Below are positions 47,366-56,350 of a stretch of 64,000 bases of DNA, piece after piece. The first letter of the stretch is position 1; the number at the start of each line of letters is the position of its first letter. The stretch is taken from contig JASSKH010000010.1 in assembly GCA_031763025.1 (NCBI GenBank), positions 5,327,901 through 5,391,900 of the forward strand, given 5' to 3'. Both the position numbers and the translations under genes were made by a program. The notes under the pieces were generated by a model. That model did no database searches. It was not told the origin of the DNA and worked only from the letters and a program-made list of their open reading frames with translations. This DNA comes from Macrocystis pyrifera. Its lineage: Eukaryota; Sar; Phaeophyceae; Laminariales; Laminariaceae.

Positions 47366-47663
47366 CCAGGTATGTTTTACACATTTTTTTCATGCCATCT
47401 ACTATCTTTCGCCCGTATTTCCTCTCTCCTTCCTATTGATATTGATAGTCGCAACTCAGAGTCACACAGCAGGCTCTTCTCCCTCCGCCCCACTGCTACG
47501 GTTCTTGCCTTGGAAGGCGTTTATATCCCAAGACTTCATGAAGGCCCTTTTTGCCCTCGTCGACAATTATTAGCACCGAACACATGAGACCCCACCGAAT
47601 CACCCTTGATGCTGGCATATTTTTTGTACCCTCGGAGAGTTGCTTTCTTTCCTGCTTTCCCTC

Positions 47664-47797
47664 AGCTCGGTTTCGTCCGAAAAGCGTTAGAGGCGGCGGA
47701 GAATCCTATACCCGTCATACTCCAGCCCCTTGCTTTCTGTATCTTCCTTCCCTCGAACGCGGCTACGCTGTCTTGTGTGTTTTCGCTGCAACGATAG
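47664..47797 (+). CDS. Weak candidate terminal exon
   Basis: A strong acceptor (TTTCCTGCTTTCCCTCAG|CTC) opens LGFVRKALEAAENPIPVILQ, then PLAFCIFLPSNAATLSCVF and a stop at 47795-47797. Coding-like but short, no partner exon found, family unknown. Confidence 0.28.
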
Positions 47798-47946
47798 CTA
47801 GCGGTAGGCTTGCGCGGAAAGCAGCGGAACGCGGGCGTCCGCGAGTCTATCGCGGTGGGTCATCTGTATAGAGGCCTCATCCGATACCAAGTAGTCGCCG
47901 TTCAAGGTGGTCCCCAAAGTGGCCTGGCGGAAACAAAAAGGACGCC

Positions 47947-48427
47947 GGGGGGGGGGTGTACTCATTATCATGTATGGCCGTAGTCGTATGACCATAGACC
48001 CTCGCATCCCTAAAATGCCGTGACCGAGCACGTCGGGTTTTCACCGACAAAGCAGACACATGCTTGCACCAAGCGCGAAGCGCCGTGAGGTGTTGGACGA
48101 GTCGCATGAAGGGTGATCTGCATCCTACTAAAAACCGCCGTTGAGCGTCAATGATTTGATTTATTTTCCGGTGTGACCACTTCCAGAGACAGCAATGGGT
48201 TTACTATGTAACTGCCTCGTGGGTGCCTCACCACATTCACACAACGTGATACGACCATCCCCCTTGTGCGGAGTTAAGGTTCTCCCCGCACAAAAATGAT
48301 CTAATTCGATCACCAGCCGCGGTGACCGCCAAAAACAATACAAACAAAAAACGATACTCTGGTTATCTAGCTGACGCAGCGAGAGGCATGTTCAACAGCA
48401 TCGTCGCCAACCGACGCCAACCCAACC
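47947..48427 (-). mobile_element. Family F element, full length
   Basis: G10 (47947-47956), TGTACTCATTATCATG ... GACGCCAACCCAACC, about 470 bp. It shows the same internal order as 24578-25073, including the CCGCCAAAAACAA segment. Confidence 0.85.
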
Positions 48428-48496
48428 TCTCTCTCTATACAAGTACCAGGTATGTCATATAGGGGCCGAACAAACCTCGTACGCGCGATCGAAGCG

Positions 48497-48508
48497 TCAC
48501 ACGCATCT
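48497..48508 (-). CDS. LysM/UBA-like gene, probable last coding exon
   Basis: The acceptor TTTGATTGCAG|AGA gives, in phase 0 from the exon at 48696-48812, Arg-Cys-Val and then TGA at 48499-48497. Short and therefore weakly supported. If the preceding intron is not removed, the frame runs on 42 residues to a later stop. Confidence 0.4.
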   Translation of the reverse strand, partial: RCV

Positions 48509-48695
48509 CTGCAATCAAATATGAGTTTCGACGCAATCCTCGATCCCACCAGACCCACTACCCCCGTTTCTACTTTTTTGCATACACGTGCAACATGCGT
48601 CGTGTCACTTTACGCAACAATAGTGGGAGTATCCAGCCATGACCGCGAACGCGTGAGTGTCCCTCCCTTTGTTTTCGGGGCGGAGCACAACGCAC

Positions 48696-48812
48696 CTGGA
48701 AACGTCCGCGCGGAGCCGCCTCGGCTTGACGCGAGCCCACTGACTTCCGGCTTCGCTGCCGCGGCCAACTGCGTTTCGTCGGCACCGACGTCGATGGTGT
48801 TTCCTGCGCCTG
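48696..48812 (-). CDS. LysM/UBA-like gene, basic C-terminal exon
   Basis: The acceptor TATTTGTTGCAG| and donor TTCCAG|GTGCGT enclose 39 codons in phase 0 at both ends, matching the phase-0 donor at 49644. It encodes QAQETPSTSVPTKRSWPRQR then SRKSVGSRQAEAAPRGRFQ, a basic Ser/Arg-rich tail that may be disordered. The other reading of the same bases starts at ATG 48864 (MKVLIAACIVWLPLFVAAGA) and looks like a signal peptide. I prefer the exon reading because acceptor, phase and neighbours agree. (TTGGG)n repeats lie directly upstream. Confidence 0.5.
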
Positions 48813-48865
48813 CTGCAACAAATAGCGGTAACCACACGATGCATGCGGCAATGAGAACCTTCATT

Positions 48866-49033
48866 CGAACCCAACCCACACCAACCCAACCCACCTCAAC
48901 CCCAACCCTAGCACAAGCCAATCCAATCCAGCCCAGCCCAACCCTAACACAAGCCAATCCAACCCAACCCAGCCCAACCCAGCCCAACCCAACCCAACCC
49001 AACCCAACCCAACCCAACCTAACCCAACCCGAG
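48866..49033. repeat. (CCCAA)n array
   Basis: Imperfect CCCAA pentamers, with related blocks at 49318-49350 and 49440-49560. They lie inside an intron of the LysM/UBA-like gene. Telomere-like in look but pentameric. Confidence 0.9.
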
Positions 49034-49113
49034 ACGTTGGTTGTTCACAGATGTGTCACGAGACTGTAGAATTAGACGCGGTCAATGACACCTTTTCAGG
49101 AGCTCACACTACA

Positions 49114-49223
49114 ATTACTATGGGGGACCATAGTAAACAGGACCAAGTATTGTTAGTAAAAATAGGTAAATATATAGGTCTTGTGTGTACCGTAGGTCCT
49201 ATTTACTATAGACCCCCGTAATA
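49114..49223. mobile_element. Family A MITE
   Basis: TTACTATGGGGGACCATAGT to ATAGACCCCCGTAATAG, in the same intron as the (CCCAA)n arrays. Confidence 0.88.
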
Positions 49224-49643
49224 GCACATTAGTACGTTGAGTCTGGACTCTGGACCGCGGTCCGTCACAGGTATAAATGTCCGCTTCCTGGGCTGCAAAA
49301 ACCTCCCGCCTAACGACAACAAACCCAACCCAACCCAACCCAACCCAACCCACCGCAATCCTAATTCCACCCCATCCTACCCTCTATCCCACCCTACCCC
49401 CAACTCAGCCCATTCCAACTCCCCCTAACCCCACCCCACTTCACCCCTACCCAACCCAACCCAACCCAGCCTAGCCAAGGCCAACCTAGCCCGACCAACG
49501 CAACCCAACCCAACCTATCTCAACCCAGCCTACCATACCCCCCAACCCAACCCGGTCCGACCGATCCCAACCGAACCAAAGCAGTCTCGGCTCGCAAAAG
49601 AAGAGTCTATCGACTCTCAACAACAGCAGCAACAACAACAAAC

Positions 49644-49820
49644 CTGCTCAGACTCCCAGGCCTTTTCATCGCGCCACTCCTTGAGCGCCTTGGCCAGGTC
49701 CCAATTGTTCCCCTCGAGGTAGTACTTGGCCTCCGATGTGCCCAGTCGAGAGGAGACGCTGAAGCTCTGGAGCAGCTCGGGCTCGGTGAGCGGCTGCTGC
49801 CCAATGGTGTCTTGTTTAGG
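49644..49820 (-). CDS. LysM/UBA-like gene, UBA-like domain exon
   Basis: The acceptor CCCTTGTTCAG| and donor GAGCAG|GTTTGT bound 59 codons in phase 0. The exon starts PKQDTIGQQPLTEPELLQ, then SFSVSSRLGTSEAKYYLEG and NNWDLAKALKEWRDEKAWE. A hydrophobic three-helix pattern with the L-E-x-N-x-W-D-L-x-x-A-L signature is typical of UBA-like domains (TAP-C, p47/UBX N-terminal and DCN1 types). These bind ubiquitin or FG-type partners in other proteins; the ligand here is unknown. The exon follows the LysM exon at 51724-51825 in matching phase. This is one of the best-supported coding segments in the window. Confidence 0.8.
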
Positions 49821-49876
49821 CTGAACAAGGGTGGTGGGAGGACGTAGGGTTGGGTGGAGGGGTGGTGAGGGTCGGC

Positions 49877-50014
49877 GGGGGGGGGGGGGGGGGGGGGGGG
49901 GGGCTACAATGCCGGGACGGAGCACGTCGGGTTTTCACCGACCAGGCAGACATTGCTTGCACCAAGCGCGAAGCGCCGTGTGGTGTTCGGCGAGTCGGGG
50001 GGGGTGGGGGGGGG
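49877..50014 (-). mobile_element. Family F fragment between G runs
   Basis: G27 (49877-49903), then CTACAATGCCGGGACGGAGC to TTCGGCGAGTC, then G8-T-G9. The usual TGTACTCAT end is also missing, so both ends are truncated. Just upstream of the UBA-like exon's acceptor. Confidence 0.78.
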
Positions 50015-50340
50015 TTGTTTTCGCAATACAGCTGGCCCATTTTCAGCGCAACCGGTTCAAGGCCATAGCAGACACAAGACCAGGTGATCGGCTCGTCACG
50101 AGGAAAAAAAAACACTGCTTGGGAATAGTATGGGATAGTTGTTTCAGTAAAAAAAGACAACACAACAAGCGGAGATTCAAGACCATATAAATTGCCTTCA
50201 TGTCGTAAATTGTCTTCAAGGTCAGGGAGTGGTCATTAAGTGGGTACAACCACTGTAACTCGCCTCCAAAATATAAGAACCGCTTTGTATTCATGTTCAT
50301 GCATAAACGGTCTTTATATTTCCGGCCAGGGTCCATAGTG

Positions 50341-50760
50341 TGGGTTCCGATTACGTACAACATACTACTCCGTCCCCGAACAGAGTTCCGTCTGTCCCCG
50401 AATCTAGTTCCGATTACAAGATACCACTCTGCCCCCGACTACAGTTCCGATTAAAACATGACACCACTCTGTCCTCGAATCTAGTTCCGATTACAGCATA
50501 CCACTCTGTCTCCGAACAATAGTTCCGATTACATGACACCACTCTGTCCTCGAATCTAGTTCCGATTACAACATACCACTGTCCCCGCATATAGTTCCGA
50601 TTACAACATGACACCACTCTGTCCTCGAATCTAGTTCCGATTACAACATACCACTCTGTCTCCGAACATATTAATAGTTCCCATTACAACGTACCACACC
50701 ACTCTGTCCCCGAATCTAGTTCCGATTACAACATGACACCACTTTTCTGTCCCCGAAAGC
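50341..50760. repeat. ~40-bp tandem array
   Basis: About ten units of CACTCTGTCCCCGAATCTAG TTCCGATTACAACAT in the large intron between the LysM and UBA-like exons. Confidence 0.88.
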
Positions 50761-50996
50761 AAGGGCATGTTTAATACTATATAATAGTATTATTATTTAT
50801 TTGTTCGCTTTCGTGTAGTGAGAGAGCGGTATGCCCCTCGTAACAGAAAAAAAATAGGACTCCAAAAGCGCCCTGGAGATGAAAGATACACACACTACTT
50901 AAGGCGAAGGGGGTACACCCCAGACAAAAAAACAAAAAAGTGAAATGAGCGCACTCGATACATGTGTTGTACGACTTGTAAGTAGGCGGTGGAGGT

Positions 50997-51027
<31 letters not shown>

Positions 51028-51101
51028 ACTCATTGTCATGCATGGTCGTAGTCGTATGACCATAGACCCTCGCATCCCTACAATGCCGGGACGGAGCACG
51101 T

Positions 51102-51158
<57 letters not shown>
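50997..51158 (-). mobile_element. Family F fragment between G runs, G57
   Basis: G30 (50997-51026), then TACTCATTGTCATGCATGGT ... GGGACGGAGCACGT, then G57 (51102-51158). About 75 bp retained. Confidence 0.8.
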
Positions 51159-51159
<1 letters not shown>

Positions 51160-51723
51160 GATGGGAGGGGGGGGCAGAGGAGCAGGGGTGGAGTGGGGGG
51201 TTGAGATACCGCCTCTGATTGGAGTCTAATCCTACAGTAGTTCGGAACATAACGGAAATGCCTCCTGCTAAAATACAATATAAGGTAAACGCTAAGCCAC
51301 ACGCTAGGCCGCACACAATGTCACACCAACACTAAGGCCACGCAAACAACGCAAAAGCCCAAACCGCGCGGTCAGCACCTACCGCCCATGCAACTGAAAT
51401 CCAATACAACTCATACCGCTCATGCAGCTCATACAGCCCAGGTAGATAATACAGCTCCCACAACTCATACAGAAAATATACTATTATTCCATAAAAGGCA
51501 ACTCGTGCAAAACCCGCGCAGCTCATACAGCTCACACTACGTTAAAAAAGTGAAGAAAAAAAAACCTCAGCTGTGAGATCGAGAATACTGTCGAAACTCA
51601 TCGTACAGATGATACAACTCCTACAGCAGCGCATACGACACATGCAAGTCGAGGAAAAGGCAGGCGCGCCGTCTACTCGAAACCCAAGTGAATCACCCAC
51701 ACGCTGTCTGACTGCTCGCTCAC

Positions 51724-51825
51724 CTCTTGTCCGGCAGCGAATCTGTTGGGGACGATCAGGGAGTCGCACATCCGGAAGTGGTTTCCCACGAAGCCGTTCA
51801 GGCGCCGCACCTCGCGATCCTTAAC
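51724..51825 (-). CDS. LysM/UBA-like gene, second half of LysM domain
   Basis: The acceptor TACTGTCGTCAG| and donor CAAGAG|GTGAGC enclose 34 codons in phase 0. It encodes VKDREVRRLNGFVGNHFR then MCDSLIVPNRFAAGQE, the second helix and final strand of a LysM fold (V-x-x-x-x-x-x-x-L-N ... L-x-V-P). It joins in phase to 54107-54195 and to 49644-49820. LysM domains bind N-acetylglucosamine polymers or, in intracellular eukaryotic proteins, unknown ligands. No signal peptide or membrane segment is seen in the exons found. Confidence 0.82.
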
Positions 51826-52030
51826 CTGACGACAGTAATTCAAAAATGTCGATTTAATGGTTTCTTACTCATGTTTTTTTTAAGCGTGTTCTTCTGCGCT
51901 GTTCATTGTGACTGTTATCGTGATGGATATCGCCAATGTTTTGAGTCTATTATTGCTGTTACCGTGTGTGTTTTGTGACTGCCATCGCGACTTTCATCGT
52001 GACTTGCCGTCGTGATGGCCGTTGTGAAAG

Positions 52031-52068
52031 GAGACCGTTCAGACGCCGCACGTCGTGATCCTTCGCGG
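52031..52068 (-). pseudogene. Extra LysM half-exon, copy 3
   Basis: The minus strand reads AKDHDVRRLNGLLS, close to VKDREVRRLNGFVG of the real exon, then diverges. It has no strong acceptor. It lies 206 bp upstream of the real exon. Confidence 0.55.
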
Positions 52069-52090
52069 GGCAAGCTGATGTTGGTTGCGC

Positions 52091-52199
52091 TATTCCGGGG
52101 GGGCATAGTAAATAGGACCTAGGGTACACACAAAAGCCTATATACTTCAATATTTTTACCAATAATATTTGGTCCTATTTACTATGGTCCCCCGTAATA
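52091..52199. mobile_element. Family A MITE
   Basis: TATTCCGGGGGGGCATAGTA to CTATGGTCCCCCGTAATA. In the LysM intron. Confidence 0.9.
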
Positions 52200-52367
52200 T
52201 TAATAGTTGTTGCCGTTACTCCCGCCGCTGTTATTGATCTGTGGCTCTTTGTTTCCACTATTGCTGTGTGTACTGTTTTTTTTCTTTTCTTTTTTTTATA
52301 TCCTCCTTGGAGATCTGGGTAAAAAAAAGCTTTCGCCCAATACACTTTCTTATTCGTGTATCGGTTC

Positions 52368-52476
52368 TATTTCGGGGGACCATAGCAAATAGGACCTACG
52401 GTACACACAAAAAACTATATATTTCCCTATTTTTACTAACAATGTTTGGTCCTATTTACTATGGACCCCCGTAATA
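52368..52476. mobile_element. Family A MITE
   Basis: TATTTCGGGGGACCATAGCA to CTATGGACCCCCGTAATA. Core close to the family consensus. Confidence 0.9.
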
Positions 52477-52772
52477 GTCCATCTGTAAAACAAACACAGA
52501 TTCAGCATGACACCCCACCGATGTTACATGTCATGGACTTGTCGGCCCTCGTTATTGATAGTCGACCCCTTCTAGGCTCGGCCAAGAGGTTGTGTACTGC
52601 TGAGACTGCCGTTGCTCCTACGATAGTCATCGTTTCGTCACTCTGTCCTGTCCTTGTGACTATTGTCATGACGACTACTGTTGTTATTCATACTGGTGTT
52701 TTACGCTCTCCGTCGTTGTTTTAAGCGATTATGGTCGCGACTATTGTTGTCATTCCATTAATACTATTGCAC

Positions 52773-52889
52773 TATTACGCGGGGCCATAGTAAATAGGAC
52801 CCACGATATTCACAAAAACCAATACATTCCCCTATTTTTACTAACAATATGTGGTCCTAATTACTACAGCAGTATGGTCCCCCGGAATA
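52773..52889. mobile_element. Family A MITE
   Basis: TATTACGCGGGGCCATAGTA to TATGGTCCCCCGGAATA. The right part carries a short ACAGCAG-containing duplication. Confidence 0.88.
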
Positions 52890-52943
52890 CTTTACTGCTG
52901 CTGCTGTTATCGTCGCTGCCGTTGTCACTCTTTTCGTTATTGC

Positions 52944-52981
52944 ACCAGACCGTTCAGCCGCCGGGCCTCGCGGCCCTTGAC
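52944..52981 (-). pseudogene. Extra LysM half-exon, copy 2
   Basis: After TTTCCAAG| the minus strand reads VKGREARRLNGLVQ and then a stop. Differences from the real exon are partly synonymous (GTT/GTC, CGC/CGG, GGC/GGT), so this copy may once have been translated. A GTGCAA donor-like site follows LNGL. Confidence 0.6.
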
Positions 52982-53102
52982 CTTGGAAATTCAGCGCCGG
53001 TTGTATTCTACTCCGGATTTTGTTTATTTAGTGACTGTTACCTGCTGGTGTGACCGTTATATTTACTGCCAATCCGGCTGTCATCTCTATCGATAGATAC
53101 AG

Positions 53103-53104
53103 CT

Positions 53105-53184
<80 letters not shown>
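53103..53184. repeat. (GA)n microsatellite
   Basis: About 40 near-perfect GA units. Confidence 0.95.
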
Positions 53185-53187
<3 letters not shown>

Positions 53188-53337
53188 CTATTGCCGCGAT
53201 AGCCGTTACCTCGATGGCGACGAAATAACTTATCGCTGAATGTTGGCTCTATTTTCTTCGCTTTTTTTCCTCCTATTCTCTTCAAAATATTATTTTTTCG
53301 CTCTTTTTTTTTCTCTCTCCCTCCCTCCCTCCCTCCC

Positions 53338-53457
53338 TATTACGGGCGACCACAGTACGTAGGATCAATTATTGTTACTATAGTAAAAATACGAAAATAT
53401 AGGGGTTCTTGTGTGTACCTTAAGTTCTACTTACTATTATTATGGTCCCCCGTATTA
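53338..53457. mobile_element. Family A MITE, diverged
   Basis: TATTACGGGCGACCACAGTA to TATGGTCCCCCGTATTA. Fourth copy in the LysM intron within 1.4 kb. Confidence 0.82.
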
Positions 53458-53917
53458 GTCGTAAGATCTGGCGTTCAGCATGGTAGCCTCCCCCCGCCCC
53501 TCCACTACGTTACGCGCCTTGCAATTTCATCACGAGAATGGTTCGGCACTTACTTCTTCCCCCGTCGACTCGCATCGCATCAACCCCAACCACATGCTCG
53601 CTCTATCCAATAAATATCACCCAGGTGTCCCCTATTCCCAATGATTAAGGACAATTTCGAACACGTAATTTTCCCCCGAAAACGTGGATGCAATTCTTAA
53701 GGGATGAAAGAAAAAAAAAAATCCCACAAACTCCCAAGTGCTCTTTTTTCTCCAGAAATCGTGGGAAAAAAAACTCACGCGCAGGAAAAATAACCCACAC
53801 AAATTCTCACGTCACCGTCCCCAAAACACGTGTAAAAGGTGCAGTGCGCGCGAAAGGGAACGGAAAAAATCAGGGCTGTTCACGGGTTGGCATCATCTTC
53901 AGAAATTCACAGTTCGA

Positions 53918-54015
53918 ATCGGGTCGGGTCGGGTCGGGTCAGGAGGTATTCGATTTCTCACGGGTTGGGTCGGGTCGGGTCGAGTCGGGTCGGGTCGGAT
54001 CGGGCCGGGTTAGGT
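53918..54015. repeat. (GGGTC)n array
   Basis: Same pentamer as the arrays at 5785 and 6343, reverse orientation, with the TGAGAAATCGAA-type spacer. Confidence 0.9.
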
Positions 54016-54106
54016 GACCCCATCCGACCCCATCCAACACTAGTTCCAAGTAGTTTATCCCGCAAAAAACGCTGGGTTAAAAAAACCCACAGAAATCCTG
54101 GCGTAC

Positions 54107-54195
54107 CTTGTATCGCATGCAGATGCCGGTCAGAGTGTCCTCGGGCATGACTATGTGCTCCAGGAACTCCGGAACGTGGATTTTCTTCGGGGCGT
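54107..54195 (-). CDS. LysM/UBA-like gene, first half of LysM domain
   Basis: The acceptor GCGCTCTATAG| and donor TACAAG|GTACGC. The first two bases complete an Asp codon with the preceding exon (phase 1), then 29 codons in phase 0 at the end. It encodes APKKIHVPEFLEHIVMPE, then EHIVMPEDTLTGICMRYK. The H-x-V-x-x-x-D-T-L-x-x-I-x-x-R-Y pattern is the textbook first half of LysM. The second half is on 51724-51825. Confidence 0.82.
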
Positions 54196-54322
54196 CTATA
54201 GAGCGCCGGCAGATGGGAACAAGAAAAAAACGTGGAAACGTTAGGCGTAGAAGCATGAGCGCGTCGAGAGTTCAAACATCCGTTGTGACGATTGATGAAG
54301 TGCGTCGAGAGGAGGAAGTAGA

Positions 54323-54440
54323 GGGGGGGGGGGTGTACTCGATGTCACGCATGACCTCAGCGGTAAGACCATAGACCCTCGCATCCCTACAATGCCGGGA
54401 CGGAGCACGTCGGGTTTTCACCGACCAGACAGGGGGGCGG
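54323..54440 (-). mobile_element. Family F fragment between G runs
   Basis: G11 (54323-54333), TGTACTCGATGTCACGCATG ... TTTTCACCGACCAGACA, then GGGGGGCGGGAG. About 100 bp retained. Confidence 0.78.
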
Positions 54441-54760
54441 GAGTACGAAAACTTACCATTTATTCGAGATGTGGTCTGATTGGCTTAGGGCCAGGGTTGA
54501 TTCGGTCTGATTGGCTCATAGGTCTAGGGTTAGGATAGTTATGTTCGGCTCGTACACAAGTGGCTCCAAACCATTGTCTCGAAAACGTGCTGACCAAAAC
54601 TCTCGGGGCGGCGGGTGATTGGTTAGTGTAATCAACGAGAGGTGATTGGCCGGAACTTTGATTCTCTTCGAGGCTCCTAACGCCGAGAGGCGAAACAAAA
54701 AACTACAATGTGGTAGCTAAGTCGAGAGTTCGAACACCGTTACGTATATTATGCATGAAC

Positions 54761-54786
54761 GGGGGGGGGGGGGGGGGGGGGGGGGG
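54761..54786. repeat. G26 run
   Basis: Follows ATTATGCATGAAC. No clear family F body beside it. Confidence 0.9.
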
Positions 54787-54936
54787 AGGTTATTTGGTCG
54801 GAGGCATAGGGGTGAGCGTGGCTTCTCGCCGTCGCAGAAAAAGACAAGATCAACAACAGCCGATTTGCGCGGTTCCACACTTTTGGTCGTTTTATGTCGG
54901 CTTTGGCTCGGCCGCGTGCGCACGCGCGCGGCGAGT

Positions 54937-55205
54937 GGGGGGGGGGGGGGGGGGGGGGGGGGTACTGATGTCATGCATGCGCGTATTTGTACGACCATAG
55001 ACCCTCGCTCCTTACAATGCCGAGACGGAGCACGTCGGGTATTCGCCGACCAGAGAGACATGGCTTGCACCAAGCGCGAAGCGCCGTTATTGGGTGAGTC
55101 GCATGAAGGGTGAGCTGCATCCTATTCATGACCGCTTGTGAGGCGGATTTTCTTGCTCAAGGATGACAGCATCGAACGAATTGCGCGGCGGGGGGGGGGG
55201 GGGGG
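54937..55205 (-). mobile_element. Family F fragment between G runs
   Basis: G26 (54937-54962), TACTGATGTCATGCATG ... GAATTGCGCGGC, then G16. About 225 bp retained. Confidence 0.8.
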
Positions 55206-55313
55206 CGGGGGCTGTACTCGACCTATTCATGGCCGTAGTCGTATGACCATACCTGTAGACCCTCGCAATGTACCCCTACAATGCCGGGACGGAGGACGTC
55301 GGCTTGGGGGGGG
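55206..55313 (-). mobile_element. Family F fragment between G runs
   Basis: CGGGGGC, then TGTACTCGACCTATTCATGG ... GGAGGACGTCGGCTT, then G8. Shares the G run of its neighbour, so the two insertions are back to back. Confidence 0.75.
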
Positions 55314-55611
55314 TGTCAGGAACAAGTTGTGTTTTCGATTCCGACCCGCCAAAGTCGTGTTAGGTTTTCATCGGTGGGCGCAGCATCCACAGCAAACAAC
55401 AAGACGCCGACACGGGTTTATCCGCGAGCTTGGTCGAATGGCAAGCGACAAGCGCCACGGCCAGTAAGGACTCAAGAGCAGCAGAGGTCGAGCACAGATA
55501 ATGGCCACACCTTTACCTTGGAGCCGGCTCTAATTCCCCATGCATTTACACCCGAGTTTTTTTTTGGGACAATGCTTGGAATAAGCTTCAGAGATGGTTT
55601 GTAGTAGTAAA

Positions 55612-55850
55612 GCCCTCAGCCTTGACCTCAACTGCAACCTTCAACTTCACCCTTGGCCATAACCACAGCCTTAGCCTCGACCATGAGCATAACATTAAAC
55701 GTAACCTTAGAAATAACTGTAGCCTTAGCCTTAGCTTCAACTGTGTATTTAACAACCATAGCCTCACCCGTAACCTAAGCCTTCACCATGACCTAAGCTT
55801 CGGCCTTAACCAAAACCTTACACCTTACCCCTTACATTCCTCACAACCTA
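55612..55850. repeat. Degenerate hexamer array, RCCTTA
   Basis: Nearly every sixth base starts a unit such as GCCTTA, ACCTTA, ACCATA or GCCTCA for about 240 bp. No gene. Confidence 0.7.
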
Positions 55851-55860
55851 AACCCCAGTC

Positions 55861-55957
55861 TTGCCCCTTTCAGAACCGTAGTCCCGTTTTGCGGACAAAA
55901 TACTTAGAATTTGACTGGTTTGTCCCCGAAAGGAGACTGCGGTCCTAAAAGAGTTAA
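55861..55957. mobile_element. Family B short element ending in TTAA (piggyBac-like MITE)
   Basis: Inverted ends CCCTTTCAGAACCGTAGTCC and GGACTGCGGTTCT-like, right flank TTAA. Shared with 61350-61443. Its right end lies 14 bp from the donor of the exon at 55972. Confidence 0.65.
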
Positions 55958-55971
55958 CCTCCGACCCTCAC

Positions 55972-56130
55972 CTGGGTCTGTCGCTTGTTCGTCCTCCTCT
56001 ATCACCGCCTCATCTTGCTCGACTAGGGATGCCTTCCTCACGGTTCTCAGCTCCCACGCCCCGTCAGGTAACCGCCGCCACTCCAGCCCGTGAGGTGGTG
56101 GCTTCAAAGGCTTGGCCAGCTCCTTGTAGT
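55972..56130 (-). CDS. LysM/UBA-like gene, most upstream exon found
   Basis: The acceptor TGACGAACAG| and donor GACCCAG|GTGAGG. It starts with two bases of a split codon, runs 52 codons and leaves one base, which completes Asp with the next exon. It encodes YKELAKPLKPPPHGLEWRRL, PDGAWELRTVRKASLVEQDE and AVIEEDEQATDP. The PxGLEWxRLxDGxWEL stretch is a short Trp-containing motif of a kind often ahead of domains in such proteins; the acidic linker leads to LysM. The initiator exon lies upstream of 56130 and was not identified. Confidence 0.72.
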
Positions 56131-56269
56131 CTGTTCGTCACGGTAAGCCACGTTGCGTGCAGATACCAGAACGGACGGGGGGGTGGGGGGTGACGAACAC
56201 GCCTCCACACTATATGCGTCTTGAAAAAAAAGGTGTGAATTACGCAATGGGTGTGTAGTGGGAATGTGC

Positions 56270-56350
56270 TCGGGGTACCCTGGTAAATACGCGGGTATGT
56301 ACTCGGGTACTACCAACACAATCAGGGTATGTATCCGGGTATTACCAACA
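56270..56350. repeat. Short GGGTAYNTACYCGGGTA repeats
   Basis: Three to four imperfect units, related to 47225-47365. Confidence 0.55.

Noticed and set aside
48696-48864. Signal-peptide first exon starting at ATG 48864
   Set aside because: The same bases read better as a phase-0 internal exon after TTTGTTGCAG, continuing the LysM/UBA-like gene. Transcript data could reverse this choice.
48866-49560. True telomere
   Set aside because: The arrays are short, pentameric, internal and interrupted by unique sequence and exons.
50777-51316. 179-codon Pro-rich frame
   Set aside because: The proline runs are the G30 and G57 homopolymers read on the other strand.
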